A stretch of 64,000 nucleotides of DNA from Pristimantibacillus sp052113225. Lineage in GTDB: Bacteria > Bacillota > Bacilli > Paenibacillales > Paenibacillaceae. Positions within the stretch are counted from its first letter, which is position 1, and each line of letters begins with the position of its first letter. A model generated the notes under the pieces. It was given only the letters and a program-made list of their open reading frames with translations, made no database searches and was not told the DNA's origin. Location: positions 1 to 64,000 of the forward strand of contig NZ_JBFRCT010000009.1 in NCBI RefSeq assembly GCF_052113225.1, written 5' to 3'. The translations under genes were made by a program, and so were the position numbers. Positions 18,133 through 27,038 of this stretch are shown here, one piece after another.

Positions 18133-19143
18133 TTGAGAATTGCTCTAATCTCGACGAATACGATTCCTGTCCCGCCGAAGGGTTACGGGGGCACGCAGCG
18201 CGAGGTTCATTATTTGACTGAAGAATTGGTCAAACGGGGACACGAGGTGTTTCTGTTTGCCAAGAAAGGGTCGAGCTCGAACGCGACCCGAACGTTCGAA
18301 TATGAATCAAACGATCGAAAAGAACAGCTCGACTTCATCATTAAAAACCTCCCGCCCAACGTGGACATCATACATGATCATTACGGCATCGTCGCCAAGG
18401 CGAATCCGCCGATTCCTACCATCGGCCAATCGCATTCCCAAGGAAGCGATAGCCGTATTCAGATTCCGGTCTATGTCAGCAAATTCATCCTGCGTAAATT
18501 TGGGAAACGAAGAGGCTACGCCGTCTACAACGGCATTCGCATGGATGATTACACGTTCAGGACCACCAAGCAGAACTACATGCTCTTCCTGGGGAGAGTG
18601 ATCAAGAAAAAGGGCGTTCACCTGGCCATCAAGGTCGCCAAGAAAACGGGAAAGCGGCTCATCATCGCCGGGACGCTGAACGACAAGAAATATTACAACT
18701 CCAAAATCAAGCCGCATCTGGGTAAAAATATCCGCTATGTCGGCATCGTCGGCGGTGAACGCAAACGCCAGCTGCTCGCCAACGCCAGCTTCGTCTTGTT
18801 CACCTCGACGTGGGATGAACCTTTCGGTCTAGTCCTCGTAGAATCGATGGCTAGTGGCACGCCCGTGCTTGGCTTCCGGAAAGGCGGCGTCACTGAGGTG
18901 CTTCGGGGCATGCCACAGCTGCTGTGCCGCACAACCTCAGACATGGCGGCGAAGGTCAAGAACCGCAAGAGACTGCCGGCGGCCCGAAAGCTCCGGCGTT
19001 ATGTAAGAACACGATACTCCGATATCATCTTGACGGACTCGGTTCTGAAGCTGTACCAAAAGGTTCTCGACAACAAATTGTACAAAATCAGGAGTAATAC
19101 GTTGTGGAACCGTCAAAAGGCCGAGCTTCTAGGAAAAAGATAG
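18133..19143 (+). CDS. GT4-type glycosyltransferase
   Basis: A 336-residue GT-B fold transferase starting at TTG (GGGGG nearby). The N-terminal part has RIALISTNTIPVPPKGYGGT and the C-terminal donor domain has FLGRVIKKKGVHLAIKVAK and EPFGLVLVESMASGTPVLGF, the E-x7-E region of family GT4. It is shorter than usual and its N-terminal domain is compact. It is likely cytoplasmic or membrane-associated, transferring sugar from a nucleotide-sugar. No pathway genes accompany it; it sits among remnants. Confidence 0.85.
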   Translation: MRIALISTNTIPVPPKGYGGTQREVHYLTEELVKRGHEVFLFAKKGSSSNATRTFEYESNDRKEQLDFIIKNLPPNVDIIHDHYGIVAKANPPIPTIGQSHSQGSDSRIQIPVYVSKFILRKFGKRRGYAVYNGIRMDDYTFRTTKQNYMLFLGRVIKKKGVHLAIKVAKKTGKRLIIAGTLNDKKYYNSKIKPHLGKNIRYVGIVGGERKRQLLANASFVLFTSTWDEPFGLVLVESMASGTPVLGFRKGGVTEVLRGMPQLLCRTTSDMAAKVKNRKRLPAARKLRRYVRTRYSDIILTDSVLKLYQKVLDNKLYKIRSNTLWNRQKAELLGKR

Positions 19144-19183
19144 AAGCGTTGTTATTGATAAATCGGAAGGTCGACACTAAAGG

Positions 19184-19294
19184 GACACAAACAACAGTAA
19201 TGCCTGGCTGCCGGATAAGAGGAATGAGCTAATTCGCCAAGCGGAGGAGAATAATAGAACTCTACAAGACTGGATTTTGGAGCGTCTTGATTGA
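19184..19294 (+). pseudogene. C-terminal scrap of an unidentified small protein
   Basis: A frame without start ends in WLPDKRNELIRQAEENNRTL followed by five more helical residues and a stop. It looks like the amphipathic end of a real protein but is too short to name. Confidence 0.3.
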
Positions 19295-19331
19295 TTAAGT
19301 AATTACTTTTGCGCTTCTTATATTTAAATAA

Positions 19332-19375
19332 AAGTAGACCCCCCACGACTAATGGGGAGGTCTACTTTTTTTTGT
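19332..19375. terminator. Bidirectional terminator
   Basis: AAAGTAGACCCCCC pairs with GGGGAGGTCTACTTT, flanked by A-rich and T-rich runs. Confidence 0.8.
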
Positions 19376-19442
19376 ATAACGAACGTGACTATCCCAATAA
19401 ACCTTCTTCTCAAATAGATTTATGCGTTGTCTCAAACTAGTA

Positions 19443-19644
19443 AAAGAAAATCAACTCAACGCATTACTTAAAAAAGGATCATTTTTCCTGTATTCCTCAA
19501 AAAAGAATTATGATATAAATTCTAAAATAAAAAGAATTGAAAAAGATACGGCGGGTCACGCAGGGGAAGAAATGGAAGTTGAAAGATGCTAAAGACAAAC
19601 GAGTGAAATCCTTAGCTGGAGACGGTAAAATTATTAGCGATTAA
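19443..19644 (+). pseudogene. Polymorphic-toxin C-terminal domain remnant
   Basis: Two frames joined by one shift read as one C-terminal domain: KKGSFFLYSSKKNYDI, then KDTAGHAG, then KKWKLKDAKDKRVKSLAGDG and a stop. The ending (GHAG..WKL.D.....R..SL...G.II) resembles the last strand region of secreted nuclease-type polymorphic toxins. The delivery part is missing. It ends 42 bp before a DUF3885 gene, the usual toxin-immunity order. Confidence 0.55.
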
Positions 19645-19686
19645 AATCAATCCATTCCTATAAACGTTTTTGAGGAGGAAGTTGTC

Positions 19687-20307
19687 TTGTCAACACGTGA
19701 GTTATTAGAATCGTTGTTCCCAGATCTATCTCTTCGCACAGGCCTTTATAATGTTTGGCCAATTGGAATTCGATTTGAATTAGGTGATCTTGAAGCATTA
19801 GAAACTGATATGAAGCTATATATGGAGCAGGTTTATTACCGTGCAACAAACATTTTTAAGCATTTATTTAGTCTTGAAGATGATACGTACTTGATTGTGA
19901 ACGTAATAAACGAGGGTTCTAGAACCATTACAAAAACAAATGTGTTCAAAAAATATATAAAATCTAAAAAAGTGTTACGGAATCTTTCTTCTTATACAGA
20001 GGCTAACATCAATGATTCAGATTCCGAATCCATTCAGAGACTGTGTTTAAAATGTAGCGTTTCGGATATAAGCTACAATAACTTAATTAAAGCAATTTGT
20101 AATACCGATATGGGTTTGAAACCTAACGTCAAACATGAGGTTTTCTTTGTGAATATTAGCAAAGAAATTATTCTGCAAATTTATGATGATAGGGGATGTG
20201 ATGTCATCTCTACAAATAGAGAACAATTAAGAAGTGTTTATAAAGAATTTAATGATTGGATTTTAGAATACAATCGAAAAGAGATTGAAGAAAATTTCAC
20301 TCTTTAA
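19687..20307 (+). CDS. DUF3885 domain protein, probable immunity protein
   Basis: A 206-residue cytoplasmic protein with TTG start 8 nt after GGAGG. It carries DUF3885 hallmarks: WPIGIRFELG, EQVYYRATNIFKHLFSLEDD, KPNVKHEVFF and IYDDRGCDVI. DUF3885 genes are frequently found next to polymorphic toxins, and a toxin-like C-terminal scrap lies just upstream, so an immunity role is likely (inference). Low GC relative to the core genes suggests transfer. Confidence 0.8.
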   Translation: MSTRELLESLFPDLSLRTGLYNVWPIGIRFELGDLEALETDMKLYMEQVYYRATNIFKHLFSLEDDTYLIVNVINEGSRTITKTNVFKKYIKSKKVLRNLSSYTEANINDSDSESIQRLCLKCSVSDISYNNLIKAICNTDMGLKPNVKHEVFFVNISKEIILQIYDDRGCDVISTNREQLRSVYKEFNDWILEYNRKEIEENFTL

Positions 20308-20433
20308 AAGGAAAAGGTACTAATGAAAAATCAGCCCCTAAATGGAGTGCTTCTGGACTGCATCATTGTAATGAGGGATATACTCATGATTAATGCGGAC
20401 AAGTAATATAAATTGCAGTAGGTACTTTCAAAT

Positions 20434-20472
20434 AAGCCGATATTCCAATGAGAATATCGGCTTTATTTTTTT
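20434..20472 (+). terminator. Terminator downstream of the DUF3885 gene
   Basis: AAGCCGATATTC pairs with GAATATCGGCTT, then TATTTTTTT. Between 20308 and here no gene is evident. Confidence 0.85.
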
Positions 20473-20563
20473 ATACGAACAAAAATACGCGATCTATCAG
20501 GTATTAACCTCGTCCAATGAGCCTCCATGAAGAAGTTGTCGGACGACAAGAACATATATCAAG

Positions 20564-20598
20564 AAAAGTCGCATAAACTGCGGCTTTTTATTTTTTGT
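20564..20598 (+). terminator. Second terminator hairpin
   Basis: AAAGTCGCA pairs with TGCGGCTTT followed by TTATTTTTT. Confidence 0.7.
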
Positions 20599-20984
20599 AT
20601 AGAAGTTCTTGTCGTGAGCTCAAGACAAGAACGACCACATTCGCTCTTGGCACTTCTGCAGGCGACTTAACAGCCTCCAGCATGCATTTGGGATATTTAG
20701 CTTCCGGAATAATGTTTTTTGCTTTGCTATTCATACCCGCATTATGTTATCTGCTGTTTCATCTGAAAGAAATTACAGCTTTCTGGATAGCTTATGTTTT
20801 GACTCGTCCTGTGGGCGCGTCCTTCGCGGATTGGCTTTCTGCGGCACCAGGCCATGGCGGTGTTGGTTACAGCAAAGGACTCGTTAGTCTAGTCCTCTTG
20901 ATTGTGATTGTGCTTCTCGTTGTCTTTCGAGGCGGTACCCCTGCAAAGATGGAGGAGAGTCAGCAGGTCGCTGTTAGTCAGTAA
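20595..20984 (+). pseudogene. COG4705-type membrane protein, C-terminal fragment
   Basis: About 110 residues match the third and fourth transmembrane repeats of the intact protein at 24208: TFALGTSAGDL, FWIAYVLTRPVGASFADWLS and a final hydrophobic segment. The first two repeats and a proper start are missing, and a terminator immediately precedes it, so it is a 5'-truncated copy. A short hydrophilic tail ends it, without the duplicated outer domain of the intact paralogue. Confidence 0.75.
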
Positions 20985-21066
20985 TGGGGGATCTTCTTAT
21001 TTTCATGCTCATTTCATAGTTTATTGGTATATTTAAGATCTATGAAATTGCAGGAGGTAAGATAAC

Positions 21067-21189
21067 ATGCGCGTCTTGCTTGCAGAGGACAATGAAACGC
21101 TTGGTGAGTTAACCGAGTATCGACTTAAGCGAAGATACCATGTCGGGTAGGGTTATCGGCTGACAGTGGACGGGGGCACGCATGTTTAA
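21067..21189 (+). pseudogene. Collapsed OmpR-type response regulator
   Basis: A GCAGGAGG site and ATG begin MRVLLAEDNETLGELTEYRL, the start of a receiver domain, but the frame stops after 27 codons. In another frame GYRLTVDGGTHV and a stop follow directly, the typical last residues of an OmpR-type DNA-binding domain. An internal deletion has therefore removed nearly the whole gene. Confidence 0.7.
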
Positions 21190-21191
21190 AT

Positions 21192-21307
21192 AAACGAGAA
21201 CACGACTAACGCGTGAATTCTATCAAACCGTAGGTATTATCTTAATGATAACTGCGGTTTTTTCTCTATGGAATGGTACAAAATATGCTGACGACGACAG
21301 AGGATAA
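21192..21307 (+). pseudogene. Histidine kinase N-terminal remnant
   Basis: RLTREFYQTVGIILMITAVF resembles the cytoplasmic start and first membrane segment of a sensor kinase, directly after the collapsed regulator, and stops after about 38 codons. The next 150 bases hold out-of-frame scraps. The assignment rests on position and the single membrane segment. Confidence 0.45.
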
Positions 21308-21550
21308 TCAGCTTACGACGTTAAGCGGTCAGTACAAGTCAGAATTGCAAAAGCATAAAATTCCGATATTCCTAAGGCGAGTCGCACCCGTTGCTGCGCC
21401 TGAAGATTAAAGGAATATTCCATGAGAAACTGCTCTTGAATTGGTTTCATAAATTCTCATCAAATTCTAATCTTGATCTCAAGGCATTCTCATGTTGACT
21501 TGCTATAGTTATAAATGTCATAAGACAAACCCAAAATTGGAGGTAACAAA

Positions 21551-21898
21551 ATGAAGAAGAAGACATGGATTATTGCCGCAGCTCTTTTTGCGGTGGTAGC
21601 TACTGGGTCGGGATCTTTGCTGCATTCAACGTATGCGGCTTCGGGTAACAACAAGTCGTCGGTGGAACTAAACCCAATGACAACGAATTCAGACAACACC
21701 GGTATCTCGTCTACTCAAGAGAAGTCCGATGGCGATGGCGAGGTTGCCGACGATCAAGTGAAATCCAGCTCTGTTAAAGCGACCAACCAAGAGAAGTCCG
21801 ACGGGGACGGCGAGGTTGCCGACGATCAAGAGCAATCCGATAAAGACAGCGCGAATGGCGTAGACCATCAAGACGATGGCGAAACGAATGAGGATTAA
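21551..21898 (+). CDS. Exported acidic repeat protein (115 aa)
   Basis: A GGAGGT site precedes ATG. Residues 1-30 form a signal peptide ending near STYAAS. The mature part is highly acidic and contains two copies of QEKSDGDGEVADDQ separated by 16 residues, also visible as a DNA repeat, and an Asp/Glu-rich tail. It lies just before, and on the same strand as, a sensor/regulator pair, so it may be a secreted or cell-wall partner of that system (inference). No family recognised. Confidence 0.7.
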   Translation: MKKKTWIIAAALFAVVATGSGSLLHSTYAASGNNKSSVELNPMTTNSDNTGISSTQEKSDGDGEVADDQVKSSSVKATNQEKSDGDGEVADDQEQSDKDSANGVDHQDDGETNED

Positions 21899-21923
21899 TC
21901 CAATTCGGGCATAAAAGATCAAC

Positions 21924-21960
21924 GGGCAGGAATCCTATTACAGGGGTTCTTGCCCTTTTG
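21924..21960 (+). terminator. Terminator between acidic protein and response regulator
   Basis: GGGCAGGAATCC pairs with GGGGTTCTTGCCC followed by TTTTG. It would separate or attenuate read-through into the regulator gene 24 nt later. Confidence 0.75.
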
Positions 21961-21983
21961 AATATATTCGGAAAGGAATCCGC

Positions 21984-22658
21984 ATGAGAAAATTGCTCCT
22001 TATTGAAGATGAACCGAACTTTGCCCGTTTTGTTGAACTCGAGTTAGAGCATGAGGGCTTCGAAGTCACAGTTGTTCATAACGGGCGGGAGGGATTCTTG
22101 TTAGCCAGTGGACAGGAATGGGATCTGATCCTGTTGGATCTTATGCTCCCGGGTCTTAGCGGAATCGAAATTTGCAGACGGCTTCGAAGTCAGAGAAACA
22201 AGACCCCGATCATCATGCTCACGGCTCGCAATAGCGTGATGGATCGAGTTTCGGGCCTCGACAGCGGCGCTGACGATTATTTGCCCAAGCCTTTCGAAAT
22301 CGAAGAATTGCTTGCCCGAATACGGGCGTTGTTTAGAAGAGTGGATCCGTCGGAGGATGAAGAAAACGAAAAGATAGAGTTCCATGACCTTCAAGTATAT
22401 GTCAGTTCGCGAACGGTCAAGCGCGATGGAGAGGAACTGTCCCTCACCAAACGGGAATTCGATCTATTGGTCGTCCTTCTTCGAAATGCGAACAACGTGC
22501 TTAGCAGAGATCAACTGCTCGACCTGGTATGGGGATTTGAGTCCGGAGCGGAGACTAACGTAGTCGATGTTTATGTCCGATATATTCGGCAAAAATTGGG
22601 CGGCGGAGATAAATACATTCAGACCGTACGCGGCGTAGGTTACGTGATGAAAGGGTGA
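21984..22658 (+). CDS. OmpR/PhoB-family response regulator
   Basis: A 224-residue regulator: receiver domain with acidic pair ED at 8-9, phosphoacceptor Asp52 in LLLDLMLPG and the conserved Lys in YLPKPF, followed by a winged-helix domain ending TVRGVGYVMKG. It is followed 4 nt later by its kinase. Targets are unknown; the adjacent acidic secreted protein and the COG4705 protein are the obvious candidates. Confidence 0.92.
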   Translation: MRKLLLIEDEPNFARFVELELEHEGFEVTVVHNGREGFLLASGQEWDLILLDLMLPGLSGIEICRRLRSQRNKTPIIMLTARNSVMDRVSGLDSGADDYLPKPFEIEELLARIRALFRRVDPSEDEENEKIEFHDLQVYVSSRTVKRDGEELSLTKREFDLLVVLLRNANNVLSRDQLLDLVWGFESGAETNVVDVYVRYIRQKLGGGDKYIQTVRGVGYVMKG

Positions 22659-22662
22659 GCAC

Positions 22663-24030
22663 ATGCCTATCAAGTACAAATTGGCTTTATGGACAACATC
22701 GCTGATTCTAATATTGTTTATAGTGTATACCATTGCTCAATACAACGCAGTAACGCAATGGATGATGGATTCCCAGAAAGACTCGATGAGAAGGACGGCT
22801 TCCGAAATCATCGGATACTTCTCAGAACAAGAGGAACCACTGGATAAGGAAGGATTGGAAGAGAGTAGAGGGTTTCTGCAACGGTTCGTCCAAAACAATC
22901 AGTTGCTCAGGCTGTTGGACCCCGCCGGCCGGCAAGTGATGATTCTCACCCGTGAGCTTCCTTCCGATTGGGTTCCAGTTCAAACGGCGGAAAGCGAATC
23001 GATCGTATCCCTGCGCCATGGACAGGACCGATTGATGGTCGTTCGCGCTCCGATCAAAACGAATTCATTCAAAGGCACTTTGGAGTTAGCGGCAAACTTG
23101 GAAAATGAAGATGCGATGAAGGATCGATTGAGAAGTCTCATGCTGGAGCTTGGGGCACTTGGGATAATCTTTAGCACGATTGGAGGTTTAGTTGTCGCTT
23201 GGCGGTTGCTGAAACCGTTGAACCGCATGGCTTCTGCTATGAATAACATCAAGCGAACAGGGGTGAGCGGACGAGTAAGATATCGAAACAATGGGGATGA
23301 AATTTCACGACTTTCTTCTATCTTCAATGAGATGATGGAGGAGTTGGAACGTTCCTTCAATCGACAGCGCCAATTCATTGAAGATGCTTCGCATGAAATC
23401 CGAACCCCCATCGCCATTATAGAAGGACATATGAAATTATTAAAGCGATGGGGAAAGAATAATCCGGCGATTCAAGAGGAATCCATAGCCGCAGTAATCG
23501 AAGAGATCGTACGTTTACGCCAATTAACTAATCAATTATTAGATTTATCTGGCGACCTGCATCATCCTGCAGAGGAAATTTCCGCTCCAATCGATCCTTT
23601 GAGTGTCGTGATGGAATTGATACAAAACTACCGATTGCTTTATCCGCATTTCACGATCGAAAGCGATTTGAAAGAAGGGAAGCGCATTCGAATAGACGAG
23701 CATCGGTTACATCAGGTCTTGATCATCCTGTTAGATAACGCCGTTCGGTATTCCAGTCAGAACCCTGTGTTGCGAATGAGCCTTCAAGTTGTTGGAGAGA
23801 ATATCCATATATCTGTCGAAGATAAAGGAATCGGCGTTCATAAGAAGGACATACCTTACATTTTTGACCGCTTCTTCCGTGTAGATAAGGGAAGGGGACG
23901 GAAGGAAGGAGGAAATGGCCTCGGACTGTCGATCGCGAAAAAAATCACGGAGAAATATGGGGGGGAAATCCGGATCATAAGCGAAATGGGTATCGGAACT
24001 ATGGTGACCTTGATTTTCCCGCATGCATAA
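22663..24030 (+). CDS. Sensor histidine kinase
   Basis: A 455-residue membrane kinase: a first membrane helix near residues 8-28, an extracellular domain of about 130 residues, a second helix near 160-180, HAMP, the H-box ASHEIRTPIA (phospho-His near 245), and an ATPase domain with DNAVRYS, DKGIGV and GNGLGLSIAK. It forms a pair with the preceding regulator. The signal sensed is not evident. Confidence 0.92.
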   Translation: MPIKYKLALWTTSLILILFIVYTIAQYNAVTQWMMDSQKDSMRRTASEIIGYFSEQEEPLDKEGLEESRGFLQRFVQNNQLLRLLDPAGRQVMILTRELPSDWVPVQTAESESIVSLRHGQDRLMVVRAPIKTNSFKGTLELAANLENEDAMKDRLRSLMLELGALGIIFSTIGGLVVAWRLLKPLNRMASAMNNIKRTGVSGRVRYRNNGDEISRLSSIFNEMMEELERSFNRQRQFIEDASHEIRTPIAIIEGHMKLLKRWGKNNPAIQEESIAAVIEEIVRLRQLTNQLLDLSGDLHHPAEEISAPIDPLSVVMELIQNYRLLYPHFTIESDLKEGKRIRIDEHRLHQVLIILLDNAVRYSSQNPVLRMSLQVVGENIHISVEDKGIGVHKKDIPYIFDRFFRVDKGRGRKEGGNGLGLSIAKKITEKYGGEIRIISEMGIGTMVTLIFPHA

Positions 24031-24207
24031 CTTTTCATGGATTTATCCAGTGACAAGAACATTGGTCATTTGCAGCTGAGATGAATCGTTAATAAGTAAA
24101 TAATATGAACTTATTAAAATTTTAAGATTTAACGTCTATGATATTGTCGAGCAAAGAGCGAAAGCATTTTCGATATCTTCTTTACTTGTACAAGGAGGTT
24201 TGATTTC

Positions 24208-25809
24208 ATGTCGGAACAACCAAACAAACCGAAAATATTGCTTAGCAAGGTACCTGAAGTTACGATTTACTTCTGGATCATCAAAGTTCTATGCACAACG
24301 GTCGGGGAAACATTTGCGGATTTTCTCAATTTCAACTTGGGATTCGGTTTAACCAACACAACAATTATTATGGGAGTCGTTTTTTTCATTTTATTGTTTC
24401 TTCAATTCAGGACAACGAAATATGTACCCGCTATATATTGGCTGACCGTCGTGTTAATAAGCGTTTTCGGAACGTTGGTTACAGATAATTTGACGGACGG
24501 GATCGGAGTTCCGCTGGAGAAAAGCACGACCGTATTCAGCATACTGCTGGGACTGACTTTCCTGGTTTGGTACTTAAGCGAAAAGACGCTTTCTATTCAC
24601 TCGATCTACACAAGGAAACGCGAAGTTTATTATTGGCTAACCGTTCTATTCACGTTCGCCCTTGGAACAGCTGTCGGCGATCTGTATTCCGAACAACTCG
24701 GACTTGGATACTTTAACACAGGTCTCACGGTCGTTATTATCATCGCGATTATGTATTTGGCTTGGAAATGGCTTCGTCTAGATGCGGTATTAGCTTTCTG
24801 GGTCGTTTATATTCTGACTCGTCCCCTTGGGGCGTCCTTAGGTGACTACTTGTCCCAAACCAAAGTAAATGGCGGATTAGGCTTAGGCACAACGATAACA
24901 AGCGTCATTTTTCTAGCTGCGATTTTGGCTGTCATCATTTTCTTGGCTGTTACCAAAATCGATACAGTTCCGAACAGCCGAACCGCAGAGTCGGAGCATG
25001 TAAAAGAAAGAAAAAGAAACGTCCTCATTCAAACCGTATCCGTACTTTGTGTTTTCTTAGCTGTCGGCATCGGCGGATATGTTCAGTTGAGCAATAATAT
25101 CGCATCGCAAATCGATTCTTCCGGATCGTCTTCAACGTCCAATTTGGCTTCACTAGCCGGACAGTTGACGGATTTCGTGAATATAGAAAATGATATGTCG
25201 AAAGCCGTGAACGCAAAAGACTTTGCTGCCGCGAAAAAGGGTGCTGACATTTTGGAACATAAATGGGATACATCGGAGCCAAAGCTTAGAAAAATAGACG
25301 GCTCCACATGGACTCAAATCGATGGGACGATCGACGTGGTATTGGCCGCAGTCCGCAATGGAAAACCCGATGCGAATCAATGCAATAACGCCCTTCAAGA
25401 GTCGCTGAAGGTATTGAACGAAGCCAACAAAACAGCGGCTTCACAAGCTCCTGCGTCGTCGCAATCTGAGACTTCTCAAGCCCCGGCATCGTCTCCGGAA
25501 GCCGGAACAGCTACGCCGCATGCAAAATTGGCCGGACGATTAACGGATTTTGTAAATATTGAAAACGAGATGTTGAATGCAGTAAACACAAAGGATTTTG
25601 CTGCCGCCAAAAAAGGCGCTGACAATTTGGAACATCAGTGGGACAATTCCGAACCTAAGCTTAGGAAAATCGACGGTTCCACTTGGACAAAGATCGATGG
25701 TACGATTGACGTTGTATTGGCTAACGTTCGTAAAGGCAAACCTATTGCCAGCCAATGCATCACTGCGCTTAATGACTCGCTTAATATCATGAGTGTAGTA
25801 AATCAATAA
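24208..25809 (+). CDS. COG4705-type membrane protein with duplicated outer domain
   Basis: A 533-residue protein. Residues 1-250 contain four copies of a two-helix unit around a G-x(4)-D motif: TTVGETFADFL, VFGTLVTDNLTD, FALGTAVGDLYS, RPLGASLGDYLS. This is the architecture of COG4705 membrane-anchored proteins. A ninth helix near 270-290 is followed by two about 90-residue helical repeats, each with LTDFVNIEN, KDFAAAKKGAD, EPKLRKIDGSTWT and IDGTIDVVLA, joined by a Ser/Ala/Pro linker. Function unknown. It lies after the sensor kinase, with broken copies of the membrane part on either side. Confidence 0.85.
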   Translation: MSEQPNKPKILLSKVPEVTIYFWIIKVLCTTVGETFADFLNFNLGFGLTNTTIIMGVVFFILLFLQFRTTKYVPAIYWLTVVLISVFGTLVTDNLTDGIGVPLEKSTTVFSILLGLTFLVWYLSEKTLSIHSIYTRKREVYYWLTVLFTFALGTAVGDLYSEQLGLGYFNTGLTVVIIIAIMYLAWKWLRLDAVLAFWVVYILTRPLGASLGDYLSQTKVNGGLGLGTTITSVIFLAAILAVIIFLAVTKIDTVPNSRTAESEHVKERKRNVLIQTVSVLCVFLAVGIGGYVQLSNNIASQIDSSGSSSTSNLASLAGQLTDFVNIENDMSKAVNAKDFAAAKKGADILEHKWDTSEPKLRKIDGSTWTQIDGTIDVVLAAVRNGKPDANQCNNALQESLKVLNEANKTAASQAPASSQSETSQAPASSPEAGTATPHAKLAGRLTDFVNIENEMLNAVNTKDFAAAKKGADNLEHQWDNSEPKLRKIDGSTWTKIDGTIDVVLANVRKGKPIASQCITALNDSLNIMSVVNQ

Positions 25810-25856
25810 AAAAGAGGATAAGATTTTCTTTCTGACGGGTAGATATGCTTAGAAGC

Positions 25857-26582
25857 TTATTTTAGTTTGTCACTATTTTGGGATTCGCGTCTTCTTTTCA
25901 ATAATCCTGCTTCTCTTAAAATGCTTCGTAATATATTCATCTGATAACTTATTCGCAATTTAATTGGTAAACCGATTCCCGTTTCTACTGTTATTGCATT
26001 GGAATGCAGCAGATGGTAAGCGGCTGAACGTCCCGATCCAGGTAATTCTCGCTGAAGGAGCGAAAAATGTATCGAAGCCTTCTTGATAGATGTATTCAAT
26101 CGTCGAATCATCCTTTTTGCTGCAGGGATAGCCTTGCTTCTAGGGTTAACGATCAAGGTTTGTCCCAGTGACCTTGGATGGATACCGGATAATCCATTCG
26201 CCTCATGCAGATCCACGTACCATACCGGTTGTTGTTCCCTGGCAAGCTCGAATACTGCTCTTGAAAGGGGGTGACTAGCTGATTTGAAATTGTGTTTTGG
26301 GAACGTCCGATTCAGATCGGGAACCCCTCTTATTTTTTTTCTAACCGCAGTCTGATTGACTATAGGAATAATTATTAACCTTCCGCTGTGGACATGAATA
26401 ATATCCCTTTGAAGCAATTCAACTAGTTTTTTTGCTGAAAGAAACCCTGCCCGTTCTGTCCCATGAATACCCGCCGTTACCATAACTGTACTCCCCTGAG
26501 AAACTCCATCGACAATATAATATGGCGTCTCGTGCTCGCTCCTCTTGGCCAGCAGCTGTTTTGTGATTTGCATATTTCTCAC
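25857..26582 (-). CDS. AspA/AstE-like M14-type zinc hydrolase
   Basis: A 241-residue cytoplasmic protein of the succinylglutamate desuccinylase/aspartoacylase group. The zinc ligands are seen in TAGIHGTERAG (His and Glu) and YVDLHEANG (His), with DLNRTFP between. Such enzymes hydrolyse amide bonds of acylated amino acids or trim small peptides; the substrate here is unknown. The Lys/Arg-rich C-terminus (LLKRRRESQNSDKLK) is unusual. Confidence 0.82.
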   Translation of the reverse strand: MRNMQITKQLLAKRSEHETPYYIVDGVSQGSTVMVTAGIHGTERAGFLSAKKLVELLQRDIIHVHSGRLIIIPIVNQTAVRKKIRGVPDLNRTFPKHNFKSASHPLSRAVFELAREQQPVWYVDLHEANGLSGIHPRSLGQTLIVNPRSKAIPAAKRMIRRLNTSIKKASIHFSLLQRELPGSGRSAAYHLLHSNAITVETGIGLPIKLRISYQMNILRSILREAGLLKRRRESQNSDKLK

Positions 26583-26856
26583 CCCCAGATAGTTCTAAAA
26601 TACGTTGTGATCGAAATCGTTGAAACGGACAAATGAATTAACTTGTAACCACTATTTCAAAAATGTGTATCAAAGGTCACTATGCCTAGTGTAATAATGG
26701 CAACAGGCCACTCCGAACCGATCACTGTAAAAAACATCATTATCTTCGTTAAAGGGGCAGATTCTATACTACTGATAAGACTCGTAATCCGAGTATCAAA
26801 TGAGTCTGACTATATTGTAATCGTTGTGGAACCAGATGATAAAGAATACAACCGTG
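26583..26856. other. Gene-poor stretch
   Basis: I see no supportable gene. A 62-codon plus-strand frame within it has no ribosome site and no recognisable family; it may belong to the decayed phosphoesterase whose tail follows. Confidence 0.4.
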
Positions 26857-26967
26857 ACACAGCGGACTAATCATTATTCCGTTCTTCGAACGATTGAAGA
26901 TCTTTATGGGCTTGAATATGCGGGACTGAGCAAGTATTCGAAGAGCTTGCCCGTGTTCAAAGCCTAG
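26857..26967 (+). pseudogene. Phosphoesterase C-terminal remnant
   Basis: TQRTNHYSVLRTIEDLYGLE then YAGLSKYSKSLPVFKA and a stop resembles the C-terminus of alkaline-phosphatase-fold phosphoesterases (HxSVLRTIEDxYGL). The frame is open only about 37 codons and the catalytic part is missing. Confidence 0.55.
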
Positions 26968-26994
26968 ATTGAATGAAAACCTGACTGCTATTAT

Positions 26995-27033
26995 ACAAAA
27001 ACTCCGGCTCTAAAAATTGGCCGGAGTTTTTGC
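26995..27033. terminator. Terminator at the end of the bcrC gene
   Basis: AAAACTCCGGC pairs with GCCGGAGTTTT, T-rich on both sides; placed just after the minus-strand bcrC stop. Confidence 0.85.
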
Positions 27034-27038
27034 TGTGT

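Noticed and set aside
26682..26870. 62-codon plus-strand frame
   Set aside because: No ribosome site, no family; next to a phosphoesterase remnant and likely debris.
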